DNA from: JANNMJ01 sp031425525
GTDB taxonomy: Bacteria > Bacteroidota > Bacteroidia > Cytophagales > Hymenobacteraceae
NCBI GenBank assembly: GCA_031425525.1
Contig: JANPJM010000093.1
Location: 1 to 64,000, forward strand
Reading direction: 5' to 3'
Length of the DNA stretch: 64,000 nucleotides
Shown: positions 7,858 to 17,593 of the stretch, one piece after another
How positions within the stretch are numbered: the stretch's first letter is position 1
Layout of the letters: each line of letters opens with the position of its first letter
The notes under the pieces: model-generated
What the model saw: only the letters and a program-made list of their open reading frames with translations
Database searches by the model: none
Told to the model about the DNA's origin: nothing
Made by a program: the position numbers and the translations under genes

Positions 7858-10800
7858 CTATTGCCGCACCAACCGCAGGATTGCGGGCCGCTGACCGGGC
7901 AACAACACGTGCGCCAGGTACACCCCCGGCGCCAGGCCCGCATAACCTGCCAGCGTGCGGCTGGGCAGGTAGTTATACCCCGCCACAATGGCGGAATTAC
8001 TGTGATGCACCGTACGGCCCGCCGCATCGGTCAGGGTAAAATCAACGGTTCCAGCTTCCGCCGCGAAGCATTGGAGCGTAAAATCATCCGAAACCGCAAG
8101 GTTCGGGAAGATGACCGGCCCCGTGCCATCCGACTTGCCGGGCGTGAGCGTCACCACATCGGAATAGCTTACAGTGCCGCTGAAATCGAGCTGCCGCAAG
8201 CGGTAATACAGCACCGTCGCGCCCAAGCGGGCCACGTTGCGGTCGGTGAAACGGTAGCTCTGCGGCACTTGGGTAGTGCCCGCGCCGGCCACCGTGCCGA
8301 TAGCCTCAAACTTGCGCCCATCGATGGAGCGTTCGAGGTCGAATTGCCGATTGTCTTTCTCCGAAGCTGTTTGCCACGCAAATGCGGCATCCGGGCCATC
8401 CATCCGACCCGTGAAAAACAGCAACTCCACCGGCAGCACGCCCTGGTTGCCGATGCTCCATTCGCTGAACGAAGTGATGCCCGCCAGCTCGCCGTAGTAG
8501 GGCAAGCCCGTTACCTGCGTGGCGGTAGTCAGGAATTTCGTGAACATGCCGCCTGTGAGCTTCGTGAAGTACAGCGGCCGGTTGCGCCGGAAATTGGTGT
8601 TTTCTTCGGAAGCTCCATTCCAATACAGGCGTAGCGTGGCGTTGGAGCCGCCGGCCGCCGCTTCATTCACGTTCCAGAAGCGCAGCAACTCCTGCGAGGG
8701 AACTGGGGCAGCCATCGTCGGCGTAGCACTCACGCGCACGCTGTACGTATCGAGCGTGGCGGTATTGGTGAGGGCCGCCGGGTTGTACGATGTGGCCGTG
8801 CCGACTGGGAAATCCACGGCGGTGGTGATGCCGCCCGTACCGAGCCCTTGGCGTGCGAGGGCACCGGTGCCGTTGGTTTCGACGTACTTCGTCGCGCTCG
8901 CGCCGCTGATGGTGGCGGCGGCCGTCAGCGCCAGCGTGTTGCTGCCGAGCCGTACCATACCGTTCGTGAACGCGAGGTTCGTATTGAGCGTCAGGGGGGA
9001 ACCAAGGGTGACGAGACCGCTGGCCGTGCGGTCGAGGTTGAGCGTGCCGAGCTGCTGGCTGCCGCTCACGAAAGTGAGCGTGCCGATGTCGCCGGTGCCG
9101 AGCAGGTTGAGCGTAGAGGTAGAGTTGCCGGCGAAACCCGAACCCGCCGGAATGGCGCCAATCACGGCGCCCACGCCGGCTGTGCCGATGGTGAGCGTGC
9201 GGCCGTTGAGATCGAAGGTACTGGTGCTGGTTTGCCACGAAATGGCCGTACCGCCCCCGCCCGCCGGAATGGCCAAGTCGTTGAGCAGGTTTACTTTGTT
9301 GCCCGACTTATTCATCACCACGTACGAAAACGAAAGCGCCGTCGTGGATGAAACGTCTTGCTGCGTGCCCCCAATAAACCACACCGCGCGGCCGTTGGAG
9401 TTGAACGTGCCGGTGTTCACGAAATCGTCGCCGAGGCGTGTGTCGCCGCCCACCGTCGAGGACAGCGTGAGCGTACCGGCGTTGATGATGTCGCCGTTGA
9501 TGACGAAATCGTCGGGCTGGCTGCCCGCGTTGAACGTGCTGCCCGCGTCGATGGTCAGCGTGCCGGGCAGGTTGATGTTGCCGGTACTCGCGCCGGGGTC
9601 GTAGGCATTGAGTGTGGTGTTACCCGTGACCGTCACGTTGAACGGTGTGCGGGCCGTAATCAGCCCATCCCACTCCGAGCGGCGGTCGTACGAAAAACCC
9701 GTGTTGTAAATCAGGTTGGAGGTGGAACCATAGAGCGGCCCGTTGCCGCCGGAGCCATCCACGAAACCGCCGGTCTGCAATTCCAACGTGCCGTTGATGG
9801 TCGTGACACCGCCGAAATTGATCGCGCCGGGCGTAATGTCGCCGTACGTACCGGTAATCACTTTCACGCCGGAGGCAATGTTGAGCGACCCGCCCGATGT
9901 GCTGACAATAGCATTAGAGCGCCGCAGCAGCAGTTGCGCGCCCGGCCCGGAGCCTCCTGACGACGTGATGTTCCGCAGCGCGCTTGTTACTTCCAGATTG
10001 GCCCCCGGCCGGATTTGCAACCTCCAACCGCCTAAGTTGATGTTGCCACTCATAGAGACGCCGTTGCCGCCGGTAGGGGCAAACACGTTAACGTTAGAAC
10101 CCAGCGTGAGCGTGGGGCAGTTGACTAGCAAGTAAGAAACATCTAGACCGGCAGCCGGGCCCGTTAGGGTTTGAGAAGTGGCCCCACCATTCATGAAAAT
10201 AGCACGCCCGTTGGCGTTGAATATGCCGGCGCAGTTAAAAGTCCCTCCTTCGACCTTGATGTCGCCGCCGGCGGCATTCGACAAGCTGATGGTGCCGGTA
10301 GCCAACACCGATACCGTGCCTTTAACTACCAGTGGTTGCGTCATATTATCGCCGCCAGCATCCATCAATAGGCCACTGGTGAAAGCACCACCTGGCGTCG
10401 AAAGCACCAGATTGCCGCCCATTTCGCGCAAGACATTAGGGGCGCCGTTGCTCAGGTTTAGCCAAGAACCGTAAATGCGAATATCGTCGGGATAACCTTT
10501 CGTACCGGGAGTGGCCGAACTCCACTCGACGCCCCGTCCGTACGGCGCCACCGCCGTACCTACCGTCGAGTATTCCAATCTCGAAGTGTTGCTGTAGAAC
10601 GGGGCGTTCGTGCTGACGAAAGTAGAAGGAATGATGGTTAAAGTACCTGTGACGGTTGAGGCAACCCCGAAGTCAACGCTGCTTGTGCCTACGCTGGGTA
10701 TAAAGGATACAGAGGCAAACGTAATGTTGGTAGTACCGCCCACGGTCACGGCGCCTGTAAAGAAGGCTACGGTGCCTACACCTCCCAGAAAATCTAACGA

Positions 10801-12120
10801 GCCGTTATTGGTCAATGTCGTCGCCGTACTTGCTTGTCCTACAGCCAGAGAGCCGGCGGTGCTGGCACTCCCAATCGTAATCGAGCCGTTGTTGGTGAGC
10901 GAACGACCCGCCGTAATCCGGCCGCCTGGATTCGTAATCGTTCCATTGTTGGTCAGATCGCCGCCGGCACCCGTTGCAAAGCGGGCAGCGCCGCTGGTTA
11001 CTAACGTAGTGGTAGCCGGTATGATGACTCCGGCTCCTGCAGTGGTCGACAGATTCTGATTTAACGTCAGCGTGATGCCTGAGGCAATCACCAGATCAGA
11101 CACCACGTTGGTAGTTACATCATTGGTGATGGAGTGATTGAGTATAACCGCCCTTGAGGTTGGCGGTACCTGGCCGCTGACCCACGACGAGCCCGAACTC
11201 CAAACGGTAGCGCCCGGCGCCGTAACGTGGCTGCCCACTGTGTAAGTATAACCGCCGATCGTGTTGTTGTTGTTGAACCGGATGGCCCGCAACGAGACAT
11301 CGGCTGTGATGTAAGTCGGCGTAGCGCTGGTATTGGTCGTGAAGACGTAGTAGTAGACCGTCTTCCCAAACGTGTTGAAAGCTGCCGGAATATCGGCCGT
11401 ATACGTGGTGCCACTACCCGTAAGCAGTACGATACCGCCGTTGGTGGCCGTGCCGGTATAAGCAGCGTTATCGGCGTAATGCAGGTACACTGCCTGATCG
11501 GCGGGGAGGGCCGCGCTGATCGTGGCAGTTACGGTGGTAGCTACCCCATCCAGTTGAGTAGTCGATACATATGGCGCTTTAATGGCTGCCGAAACACCCG
11601 TAACCGTAACCGGCGCCGAGGTGGTGGTCATTATAATGGCACTTGTATTGGCGTAGCCGTTGTCTTTCCAGTTAGTGGTATAATAGGTTCCATTGACCAG
11701 CGTAATGCGATTGTCGAGCCCTGCACCTTGCCATGTAAAGCTTTGCGCTGTGTTCGGTGTCACAACCGTCCGAGAGCCGCCTGTTCCGTTGCACCATTTA
11801 TTATTGAAGTACCCACCTGGTGGGCCGCTGGTAAACAAAAAATCGTAGGTGCCAGCCATCACGTCACCACCAGCCGCCTGACAGTTGATGGTAGACGAAT
11901 AGCGACTGGTAGGCAATGTGTTCTGCAATAGGCAGCGCCGGTCGGGCACCCCTGCCGCCGCCTGGATACCACCAAAAGGTTGGGCGCCGGGCGTTGCGTA
12001 CGCATTCCAGGTACCCGGCAGATTGAGCCCTTGCGGGCCGTTTATTTGCGCGTCGGCGCGGTGCCCGATTAGGAGGGCCATAGCAACGCAGACGTATGAG
12101 AGAAAGTAGGAATTTCGCAT
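7858..12120 (-). CDS. Large secreted repeat-rich protein with T9SS C-terminal domain
   Basis: About 1420 residues. The start at 12120 (MRNSYFLSYVCVAMALLIGH) gives a clean signal peptide ending near ADA. The bulk is very rich in Gly, Thr, Ser, Asn and Val, with recurrent short beta-strand motifs (TLTNNGSL, GTLTI, NGTITNPGG) typical of beta-helical adhesin-like surface proteins. The last ~250 residues hold a cluster seen in Bacteroidota surface proteins (LPVELLFFTG, FAWQTASEKDNRQFDLERS, YYRLRQLDFSG) and end in a type A T9SS sorting domain (LAPGVYLAHVLL ... ILRLVRQ). No enzymatic domain is seen. An adhesive or matrix role is an inference. Confidence 0.85.
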   Translation of the reverse strand: MRNSYFLSYVCVAMALLIGHRADAQINGPQGLNLPGTWNAYATPGAQPFGGIQAAAGVPDRRCLLQNTLPTSRYSSTINCQAAGGDVMAGTYDFLFTSGPPGGYFNNKWCNGTGGSRTVVTPNTAQSFTWQGAGLDNRITLVNGTYYTTNWKDNGYANTSAIIMTTTSAPVTVTGVSAAIKAPYVSTTQLDGVATTVTATISAALPADQAVYLHYADNAAYTGTATNGGIVLLTGSGTTYTADIPAAFNTFGKTVYYYVFTTNTSATPTYITADVSLRAIRFNNNNTIGGYTYTVGSHVTAPGATVWSSGSSWVSGQVPPTSRAVILNHSITNDVTTNVVSDLVIASGITLTLNQNLSTTAGAGVIIPATTTLVTSGAARFATGAGGDLTNNGTITNPGGRITAGRSLTNNGSITIGSASTAGSLAVGQASTATTLTNNGSLDFLGGVGTVAFFTGAVTVGGTTNITFASVSFIPSVGTSSVDFGVASTVTGTLTIIPSTFVSTNAPFYSNTSRLEYSTVGTAVAPYGRGVEWSSATPGTKGYPDDIRIYGSWLNLSNGAPNVLREMGGNLVLSTPGGAFTSGLLMDAGGDNMTQPLVVKGTVSVLATGTISLSNAAGGDIKVEGGTFNCAGIFNANGRAIFMNGGATSQTLTGPAAGLDVSYLLVNCPTLTLGSNVNVFAPTGGNGVSMSGNINLGGWRLQIRPGANLEVTSALRNITSSGGSGPGAQLLLRRSNAIVSTSGGSLNIASGVKVITGTYGDITPGAINFGGVTTINGTLELQTGGFVDGSGGNGPLYGSTSNLIYNTGFSYDRRSEWDGLITARTPFNVTVTGNTTLNAYDPGASTGNINLPGTLTIDAGSTFNAGSQPDDFVINGDIINAGTLTLSSTVGGDTRLGDDFVNTGTFNSNGRAVWFIGGTQQDVSSTTALSFSYVVMNKSGNKVNLLNDLAIPAGGGGTAISWQTSTSTFDLNGRTLTIGTAGVGAVIGAIPAGSGFAGNSTSTLNLLGTGDIGTLTFVSGSQQLGTLNLDRTASGLVTLGSPLTLNTNLAFTNGMVRLGSNTLALTAAATISGASATKYVETNGTGALARQGLGTGGITTAVDFPVGTATSYNPAALTNTATLDTYSVRVSATPTMAAPVPSQELLRFWNVNEAAAGGSNATLRLYWNGASEENTNFRRNRPLYFTKLTGGMFTKFLTTATQVTGLPYYGELAGITSFSEWSIGNQGVLPVELLFFTGRMDGPDAAFAWQTASEKDNRQFDLERSIDGRKFEAIGTVAGAGTTQVPQSYRFTDRNVARLGATVLYYRLRQLDFSGTVSYSDVVTLTPGKSDGTGPVIFPNLAVSDDFTLQCFAAEAGTVDFTLTDAAGRTVHHSNSAIVAGYNYLPSRTLAGYAGLAPGVYLAHVLLPGQRPAILRLVRQ

Positions 12121-12275
12121 AAAAAACGAACAGGGGTTAGGGGAAACGCACACAAACCAGCGCGCACCAGTAACCGCTCTAAAAGCGAGTGGTTTTGGCT
12201 TGGGCCAAGTTAAGGGCCTGCAAGGTACCGATTTGCAGTACCCCTTTCCAACAACTGGCTATCTAGCGTCTTGAC

Positions 12276-13061
12276 TTATTCGCTGAACCGAACTTCCTGC
12301 ACGCCGAACGCACGATTTTCCTCGCCGAAGCAAATAAGCAGTTGACCGCGATCATTGATGCCTTCGATGCTGCCGGTGGCGGGTGGACGACCATCGGCGA
12401 ATGCAAACCGCGCCAACTCGCCGCGCCGGTAGAGTTGTGTGTGGTACTCGGTGCGTTGGCGGTCGGCGGCGCCGCTTCGCAGCGCCAGGTAGCGCGCCTC
12501 CAGACACGTAAGCAAAGTGGTCAGCACGGCGGCGCGGTCGAAGGCGTGGCCCACTGCCGTAGCCAACGACGCCGGATTCGGCAGCGCCGGATCAAAATTT
12601 ATTTGATTGACGTTGAGGCCGATACCGATGATGCTCGCGCTTATTTGGGCGCCGCGTAACGTGTTCTCGATCAGAATGCCGCCTACTTTCCGGTCGGCCA
12701 GATACAGATCATTCGGCCATTTGATGCGGGCGGTGGCGGCCACATCAGGCGGTAATACCGCCCGGAGCGTGTCGTGCCCGGCCAAGGCCACGGCTACGCT
12801 GAGGGCAAACTGCTCGGTAACGGCCAGAAAGGTGGGTCGTAACAGTACCGAGAAGGTGAGGTTTTCGCCGGCCGGCGCTTGCCACGCACTGCCGCGCTGT
12901 CCACGGCCGGCCGTTTGCTGATCGGCCAGAATCGTCATACCTTCGGGCGTGGCGGCATTTTTGACCACCGCCGCGTGCGCCTCCGCGTTGGTAGAGGCGC
13001 AGACGGGCAGAAAATGGAATTGCTGCCCGATGAATGAAGTTTGCAGGAAAGGAAGCCGCAC
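12276..13061 (-). CDS. birA: Biotin--[acetyl-CoA-carboxylase] ligase
   Basis: 261 residues. This enzyme activates biotin with ATP and transfers it to the lysine of biotin carboxyl carrier protein in the cytoplasm. The biotinyl-AMP binding motif GRGQRG is at residues 52-57, KWPND at 114-118 and KVGGIL at 125-130, with the catalytic lysine. There is no N-terminal helix-turn-helix, so it is the short, non-repressor (group I) form. The only start in a sensible position is a GTG at 13061. It is divergent from rsfS, with 61 bases between the starts. Confidence 0.93.
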   Translation of the reverse strand: MRLPFLQTSFIGQQFHFLPVCASTNAEAHAAVVKNAATPEGMTILADQQTAGRGQRGSAWQAPAGENLTFSVLLRPTFLAVTEQFALSVAVALAGHDTLRAVLPPDVAATARIKWPNDLYLADRKVGGILIENTLRGAQISASIIGIGLNVNQINFDPALPNPASLATAVGHAFDRAAVLTTLLTCLEARYLALRSGAADRQRTEYHTQLYRRGELARFAFADGRPPATGSIEGINDRGQLLICFGEENRAFGVQEVRFSE

Positions 13062-13122
13062 CGGACCTGTTTCTAAACGTTTTTGCCGGTCTGCCGGAAG
13101 CGGTACCCCCTAGTTAACCCTG

Positions 13123-13521
13123 ATGCAACAAAGTAAGCGCAATCGCTCCGAAACTGACGTATTGACAGAACTCGTCGTCCACGGAATGCAGGAAAAGAAA
13201 GCCGCCGAGATCGCCGTCATCGATCTGCGGACGCTGTCCAACGCCGTAGCCGATTATTTCATCATCTGCTCGGCCAACTCCGATACGCAGCTCGACGCCA
13301 TCGCGCGATCCGTGGAAGACGAAGTGCATAAAATCACCGGCCAGTGGCCGTGGCAGAGCGAAGGCCGTACCAATCGCGAGTGGGTGCTGCTGGATTATGT
13401 TGATGTCGTCGTCCACGTGTTCCTGCGCGATAAGCGTTCGTTTTACGCTCTCGAAGAGTTGTGGGGCGATGCGCCCATCGAGTACATGGCCGAACCCGCC
13501 GAGCCCACCGCCGCGCGGTAG
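13123..13521 (+). CDS. rsfS: Ribosome silencing factor
   Basis: 132 residues, the usual size for the RsfS/Iojap family. The family binds uL14 on the large ribosomal subunit and blocks subunit joining when nutrients are scarce. Visible family signatures are KKAAEIAVIDLR, then DYFIICSANSDTQLDAIA, and WVLLDYVDVVVHVF near residues 88-101. The start is the ATG at 123 bases past 13000, right after a stop in the same region. The gene lies upstream of ftsH in the same direction, a pairing that is common in Bacteroidota. Confidence 0.94.
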   Translation: MQQSKRNRSETDVLTELVVHGMQEKKAAEIAVIDLRTLSNAVADYFIICSANSDTQLDAIARSVEDEVHKITGQWPWQSEGRTNREWVLLDYVDVVVHVFLRDKRSFYALEELWGDAPIEYMAEPAEPTAAR

Positions 13522-13785
13522 CTAACCGCATCGGGCGAGACAGCGGTCGGTATTCGCCGGTTTGCCCCTTCCGGCCGACGCCTTTGGCTGCGAAAATTGA
13601 CCTTAAATGGCTCTTCGCGCGCCTTCCCCACAATAAAGCTTGGTTTAACCCGACTATCGGGGGCAACTTATTCAAGGGGCCGGGGTTCTGCTACCGATCT
13701 GCGTCGGCTGGTCGCCGAACTCCGTTTGTGCCGCTCTACGCGTGCCCTGTTCTCTTTCGCCTTCTATCCTTCTTTTCGTCGCCGA

Positions 13786-15876
13786 ATGGCCGATACCCCC
13801 AAAAAGCGTAAAAAGCCCGTGTTGCCCACCCAGCCGCCGCGCCCCCAAGCGCAAATCTGGTTGCTGAGCGCACTGGCTATTCTGGTAGCCACCCTGCTGT
13901 GGCTCAACAAGGGCGCCTCGCCTGTCGAAATCAAACAACAACGTTTCGAGCAGATGCTCGTCGCGGGCGACGTGCGGTCGCTGACCGTCGTAAACGACCA
14001 CGATGTGGAAGTGACGCTCAAAACCGACGCCGTGCGTTCCGATAAGTACCGCGATGTACTCGGCGCGCGGCCGAAAACCGTGGTGGAGCAAGGGCCGCAG
14101 TTCACGTTCCCCGTGATTTCGGCCGAGTCGTTCAAAGACGACCTCGACAAGCTGCAAGCTACCCGCCCGGCCGACGCCGAGCGCGTTTCGCTCGATTCAA
14201 AAAACCGACAGAGCCCCGTCGAGATGCTGTTCTCGTGGGCGCTGCCCGTGCTGATGGTGGTGGGGTTCATCATCTTGATGCGCCGCGCGAGTGGCGCGGG
14301 TGGCCCTGGCGGGCAGATTTTCAACATCGGCAAAAGCAAGGCGCTGCTGTTTGAAGGCGGCGACAAAGTGAAAATCACGTTCAAGGACGTGGCCGGGTTG
14401 GAGGAAGCCAAGGAGGAAGTGGAGGAAATTGTCGAGTTTCTGAAGAAGCCCGCCAAATTCACGGCCCTCGGCGGCAAGATTCCGAAGGGCGCGCTGCTGG
14501 TTGGCCCGCCCGGCACGGGTAAAACGCTGTTGGCGAAGGCAGTAGCCGGCGAGGCCGACGTACCATTCTTCTCGCTGTCGGGTTCCGATTTTGTGGAGAT
14601 GTTCGTAGGCGTGGGCGCTGCTCGCGTGCGCGATTTGTTCAAGCAAGCCAAAGCGAAGGCGCCGTGCATCATCTTTATCGATGAAATCGACGCCATCGGC
14701 CGCTCGCGGAGCCGGGGCAATATGCCGGGCGGCAACGACGAGCGTGAAAACACGCTCAACTCGTTGCTCGTCGAGATGGATGGTTTCGGTACCGATTCGG
14801 GCGTCATCATTCTGGCCGCCACCAACCGCCCCGATACGCTCGATTCGGCGCTGCTACGGCCGGGCCGCTTCGACCGCCAGATCAGCATCGACCGGCCCGA
14901 CCTCAACGGCCGCACGCAAATTTTCAATGTCCATTTGAAGCCGCTCGCGTTGGCGCCGGACATCGATTCGCGGAAACTGTCGGCGCAGACGCCGGGCTTC
15001 GCGGGTGCCGAAATCGCGAACGTCTGCAACGAAGCGGCCCTCATCGCCGCCCGGCGCAACCGCCCGGCCGTCACGATGAAGGATTTCGAGGACGCCATCG
15101 ACCGCGTGATCGGTGGGCTCGAAAAGAAGAACAAAATCATCTCGCCGGCCGAGAAGAAAATCGTGGCTTACCATGAAGCCGGTCACGCCATCGCCGGCTG
15201 GTTCCTCGAACACGCCGACCCCTTGGTGAAGGTCAGCATCGTGCCGCGTGGCACCACGGCGCTCGGTTACGCGCAGTACCTGCCGAAAGAGCAGTTCTTG
15301 TACAACATCGAGCAGCTCACCGACGAGATGTGCATGACTCTCGGCGGGCGCGCGGCGGAAGAAATCGTGTTCGGCAAAATCAGCACCGGTGCCCTTTCCG
15401 ACCTGGAGCGCATCACGCAGATGGCGTATTCCATCGTCACGATTTATGGGATGAACGAGAAGCTCGGCAATATCTCGTTCTACGATTCCAAAGGTCAAAA
15501 CGAGTACCGCGCCACCAAGCCGTACTCCGAGGCCACCGCGCAAATCATCGACGACGAGGTGCGCCGCATCATCGAAGATGCCTACATCCGCACGAAAGTC
15601 CTCTTGACCGAGCGCCGCCACGAGTTGGAAGTAGTGGCCCAAGAGCTACTCAAGCGCGAAATGCTCTTGCAGGAAGACCTGCAACGCCTCGTAGGCCCGC
15701 GCCCCTTCGCGAGCCAAACCAGCTACCAGGTGCATATGGCCGGCACCGACCGCTCGGCCACCGAAAGCGAAGTGAAAGGCGAACACCCCGGCCGCGACCT
15801 AAACCGCTCCTCGGCCACAGAGTTGCCGGAATTGCCGGAGCCCACAGCGCCCGCGCCGGTGCAGCCGGTAGGGTAG
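13786..15876 (+). CDS. ftsH: ATP-dependent zinc metalloprotease FtsH
   Basis: 696 residues. FtsH is a membrane-anchored hexameric AAA protease that degrades misfolded or regulatory membrane proteins. Two membrane segments lie at about residues 24-40 and 148-165. The AAA module has Walker A GPPGTGKT (240-247), Walker B IIFIDE (295-300) and the SRH region. The zinc protease site HEAGH is at 463-467. The C-terminal tail is long and low in complexity. The start at 13786 (MADTPKKRKKP) was chosen because the upstream in-frame stretch looks untranslated. A terminator follows at 15904. Confidence 0.97.
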   Translation: MADTPKKRKKPVLPTQPPRPQAQIWLLSALAILVATLLWLNKGASPVEIKQQRFEQMLVAGDVRSLTVVNDHDVEVTLKTDAVRSDKYRDVLGARPKTVVEQGPQFTFPVISAESFKDDLDKLQATRPADAERVSLDSKNRQSPVEMLFSWALPVLMVVGFIILMRRASGAGGPGGQIFNIGKSKALLFEGGDKVKITFKDVAGLEEAKEEVEEIVEFLKKPAKFTALGGKIPKGALLVGPPGTGKTLLAKAVAGEADVPFFSLSGSDFVEMFVGVGAARVRDLFKQAKAKAPCIIFIDEIDAIGRSRSRGNMPGGNDERENTLNSLLVEMDGFGTDSGVIILAATNRPDTLDSALLRPGRFDRQISIDRPDLNGRTQIFNVHLKPLALAPDIDSRKLSAQTPGFAGAEIANVCNEAALIAARRNRPAVTMKDFEDAIDRVIGGLEKKNKIISPAEKKIVAYHEAGHAIAGWFLEHADPLVKVSIVPRGTTALGYAQYLPKEQFLYNIEQLTDEMCMTLGGRAAEEIVFGKISTGALSDLERITQMAYSIVTIYGMNEKLGNISFYDSKGQNEYRATKPYSEATAQIIDDEVRRIIEDAYIRTKVLLTERRHELEVVAQELLKREMLLQEDLQRLVGPRPFASQTSYQVHMAGTDRSATESEVKGEHPGRDLNRSSATELPELPEPTAPAPVQPVG

Positions 15877-15903
15877 ATGAGCGAACCGATTTTTGGTAAA
15901 AAG

Positions 15904-15942
15904 CAACGCCCCCGCTAGCTGTAAAGGCTGCCGGGGGCGTTG
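15904..15942 (+). terminator. Terminator after ftsH
   Basis: An 11-bp perfect stem, CAACGCCCCCG (15904-15914) with its complement at 15932-15942, closes a 17-base loop and is followed by TTTG. It lies 27 bases beyond the ftsH stop. Confidence 0.75.
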
Positions 15943-16094
15943 TTTGTCGCGGTGGAGGAGCCGGTTTTTTTCAACACATTCCCCTCGCTAACTCATTATT
16001 GCGAAAAGGGGAGAGTAAGCCACCCACGCCCCCCACGCCAACCGCGCCCCGCGCCCGACCTTTGCGGCCCCGCCCGGCCCGACCGGCCCCACCG

Positions 16095-16787
16095 ATGTAC
16101 GAAACCCGCTCCAAGGATTTGATTTTGCGCCGCATCCGCGAGGCGTTGGCGAAGGGCAGCGCGCCGTTGCCACCCGCGCCTGATGGCGCCGCGCCGTTGC
16201 ACCCGCCGCTCCCGCGCGATTTGACGGAGGCGTTTGCGCGCAATTTTATTGCCACCGGTGGTACGTTTATTTATTGCGAAGGTGACGAGCATTTTTTCGA
16301 GGAATTATTTCGCTTCAAACAGGAGCAAAAAATTACCACGCTGCACGTCTGGGAGCCGACCTTGCAGGAATATCTCGGCCACGGCCATATCGAGTTTACG
16401 GCCACCCCGGAGCATTTCGTGGCCGACGCCCCGGCGGCGCTGACTACCTGCGAGGCGTTGCTGGCGCGTACGGGGTCGGTGCTGGTGTCGTCGGGCACGG
16501 CGAGCGGGCGGCGCCTGAGCGCGTACCCCGAAATCCATCTGGTGGTGGCGCAGTCGTCGCAGATTGTGGCTGATATCCGGCCCGCCCTTGCGCAGGTGCA
16601 AGCGCGTTACGGGCGGCGGCTGCCGAGTATGCTCTCACTCATTACGGGGCCGAGCCGGACGGCCGACATCGAAAAAACCCTCGTGTTGGGGGCGCACGGG
16701 CCGCGCCAGCTCGTACTGTTTCTGCTCGAAGATGAGGGCGCGCCCGCTGAACAGCCGTCTGATGCCGCACCCGATGCGTCTGCCTGA
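16095..16787 (+). CDS. LUD domain protein (LutC/YkgG-like)
   Basis: 230 residues. The LUD (lactate utilisation) domain spans most of the protein, with family features LILRRIREALAKG at the N-terminus, a central LVSSGTASGRRLSAYPEIHLVVA and ITGPSRTADIEKTLVLGAHGPR near the C-terminus. In other bacteria LutC works with LutA and LutB in L-lactate oxidation. Neither partner is seen here, so the stand-alone Bacteroidota member next to ftsH may do something else. The ATG at 16095 follows a GC-rich leader. The end overlaps the start of the next gene by 14 bases, so the two are probably translated together. Confidence 0.88.
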   Translation: MYETRSKDLILRRIREALAKGSAPLPPAPDGAAPLHPPLPRDLTEAFARNFIATGGTFIYCEGDEHFFEELFRFKQEQKITTLHVWEPTLQEYLGHGHIEFTATPEHFVADAPAALTTCEALLARTGSVLVSSGTASGRRLSAYPEIHLVVAQSSQIVADIRPALAQVQARYGRRLPSMLSLITGPSRTADIEKTLVLGAHGPRQLVLFLLEDEGAPAEQPSDAAPDASA

Positions 16788-17556
16788 CCTGGTACCTGCC
16801 GTGGCCGTGGCGCCGGGGCAGCGCGTGTACTTCGCGTCCGACTTCCATCTGGGCGTACCCGACGCGGCGACTTCGCGCGCCCGCGAGTTGAAAATCATCC
16901 GGTGGCTGGAAATGGCGCGCCGCGATGCAGCGGCGATTTACCTGCTCGGCGATGTGTTCGATTTTTGGTTCGAGTACCGCCACGCCATCCCCAAAGGCTT
17001 TACGCGCCTCAAAGGCAAACTCGCGGAACTGACCGACGCGGGCGTACCGGTGACGATTTTCACCGGCAACCACGATATGTGGCTCTTCGATTATTTCCCC
17101 GGTGAGCTGGGCATTCCCGTAGTGCGGCGGCCGGTGAGCGTAGCGCTGGGGCGCCACCGATTCGTGCTGGGGCACGGCGATGGTTTGGGGCCGAAAGACC
17201 ATACTTACAAGGTACTAAAGCGCGTGTTTGCGTCGCCGGTGGCGCAGTGGCTTTTTGCTCGCATCCACCCGAATGTGGGCATTGGACTGGCCAATTTCTG
17301 GAGCCGCCGCAGCCGCCTGGCGGGCACCAAAAAAGAGGAAGTGTACCTCGGCGACGATGAATGGCTGTTGCAGTACTGCCGCGATGTACAAGCCCGGCAA
17401 CCGCACGATTTTTACGTATTCGGGCACCGGCATCTGCCGCTCGATGTGGCTGTTGATGCCCGTAGTCGGTACCTGAATTTGGGCGAATGGGTGAATTATT
17501 GCTCCTACGCCGTATATGATGGTGAGCAGCTTCGGTTGGAGTATTTCGAGCGATAA
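16774..17556 (+). CDS. lpxH: UDP-2,3-diacylglucosamine diphosphatase (LpxH-like)
   Basis: 260 residues. A calcineurin-type metallophosphoesterase with the metal ligands in order: DFH (Asp23, His25), LLGDVFDFW (Asp60), TGNHD (Asn99-Asp101), then GHGD and VFGHRH. The FDFWFEY and GHGD motifs match LpxH, which hydrolyses UDP-2,3-diacylglucosamine to lipid X in lipid A synthesis at the inner membrane. The start at 16774 (MRLPDLVPAV) was chosen by alignment memory; an in-frame ATG 12 bases earlier is possible. It overlaps the LUD gene by 14 bases. Confidence 0.9.
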   Translation: MRLPDLVPAVAVAPGQRVYFASDFHLGVPDAATSRARELKIIRWLEMARRDAAAIYLLGDVFDFWFEYRHAIPKGFTRLKGKLAELTDAGVPVTIFTGNHDMWLFDYFPGELGIPVVRRPVSVALGRHRFVLGHGDGLGPKDHTYKVLKRVFASPVAQWLFARIHPNVGIGLANFWSRRSRLAGTKKEEVYLGDDEWLLQYCRDVQARQPHDFYVFGHRHLPLDVAVDARSRYLNLGEWVNYCSYAVYDGEQLRLEYFER

Positions 17557-17593
17557 ATCGGTCGCGTGGTGAGGTAGTAAAAATCCTGATTTC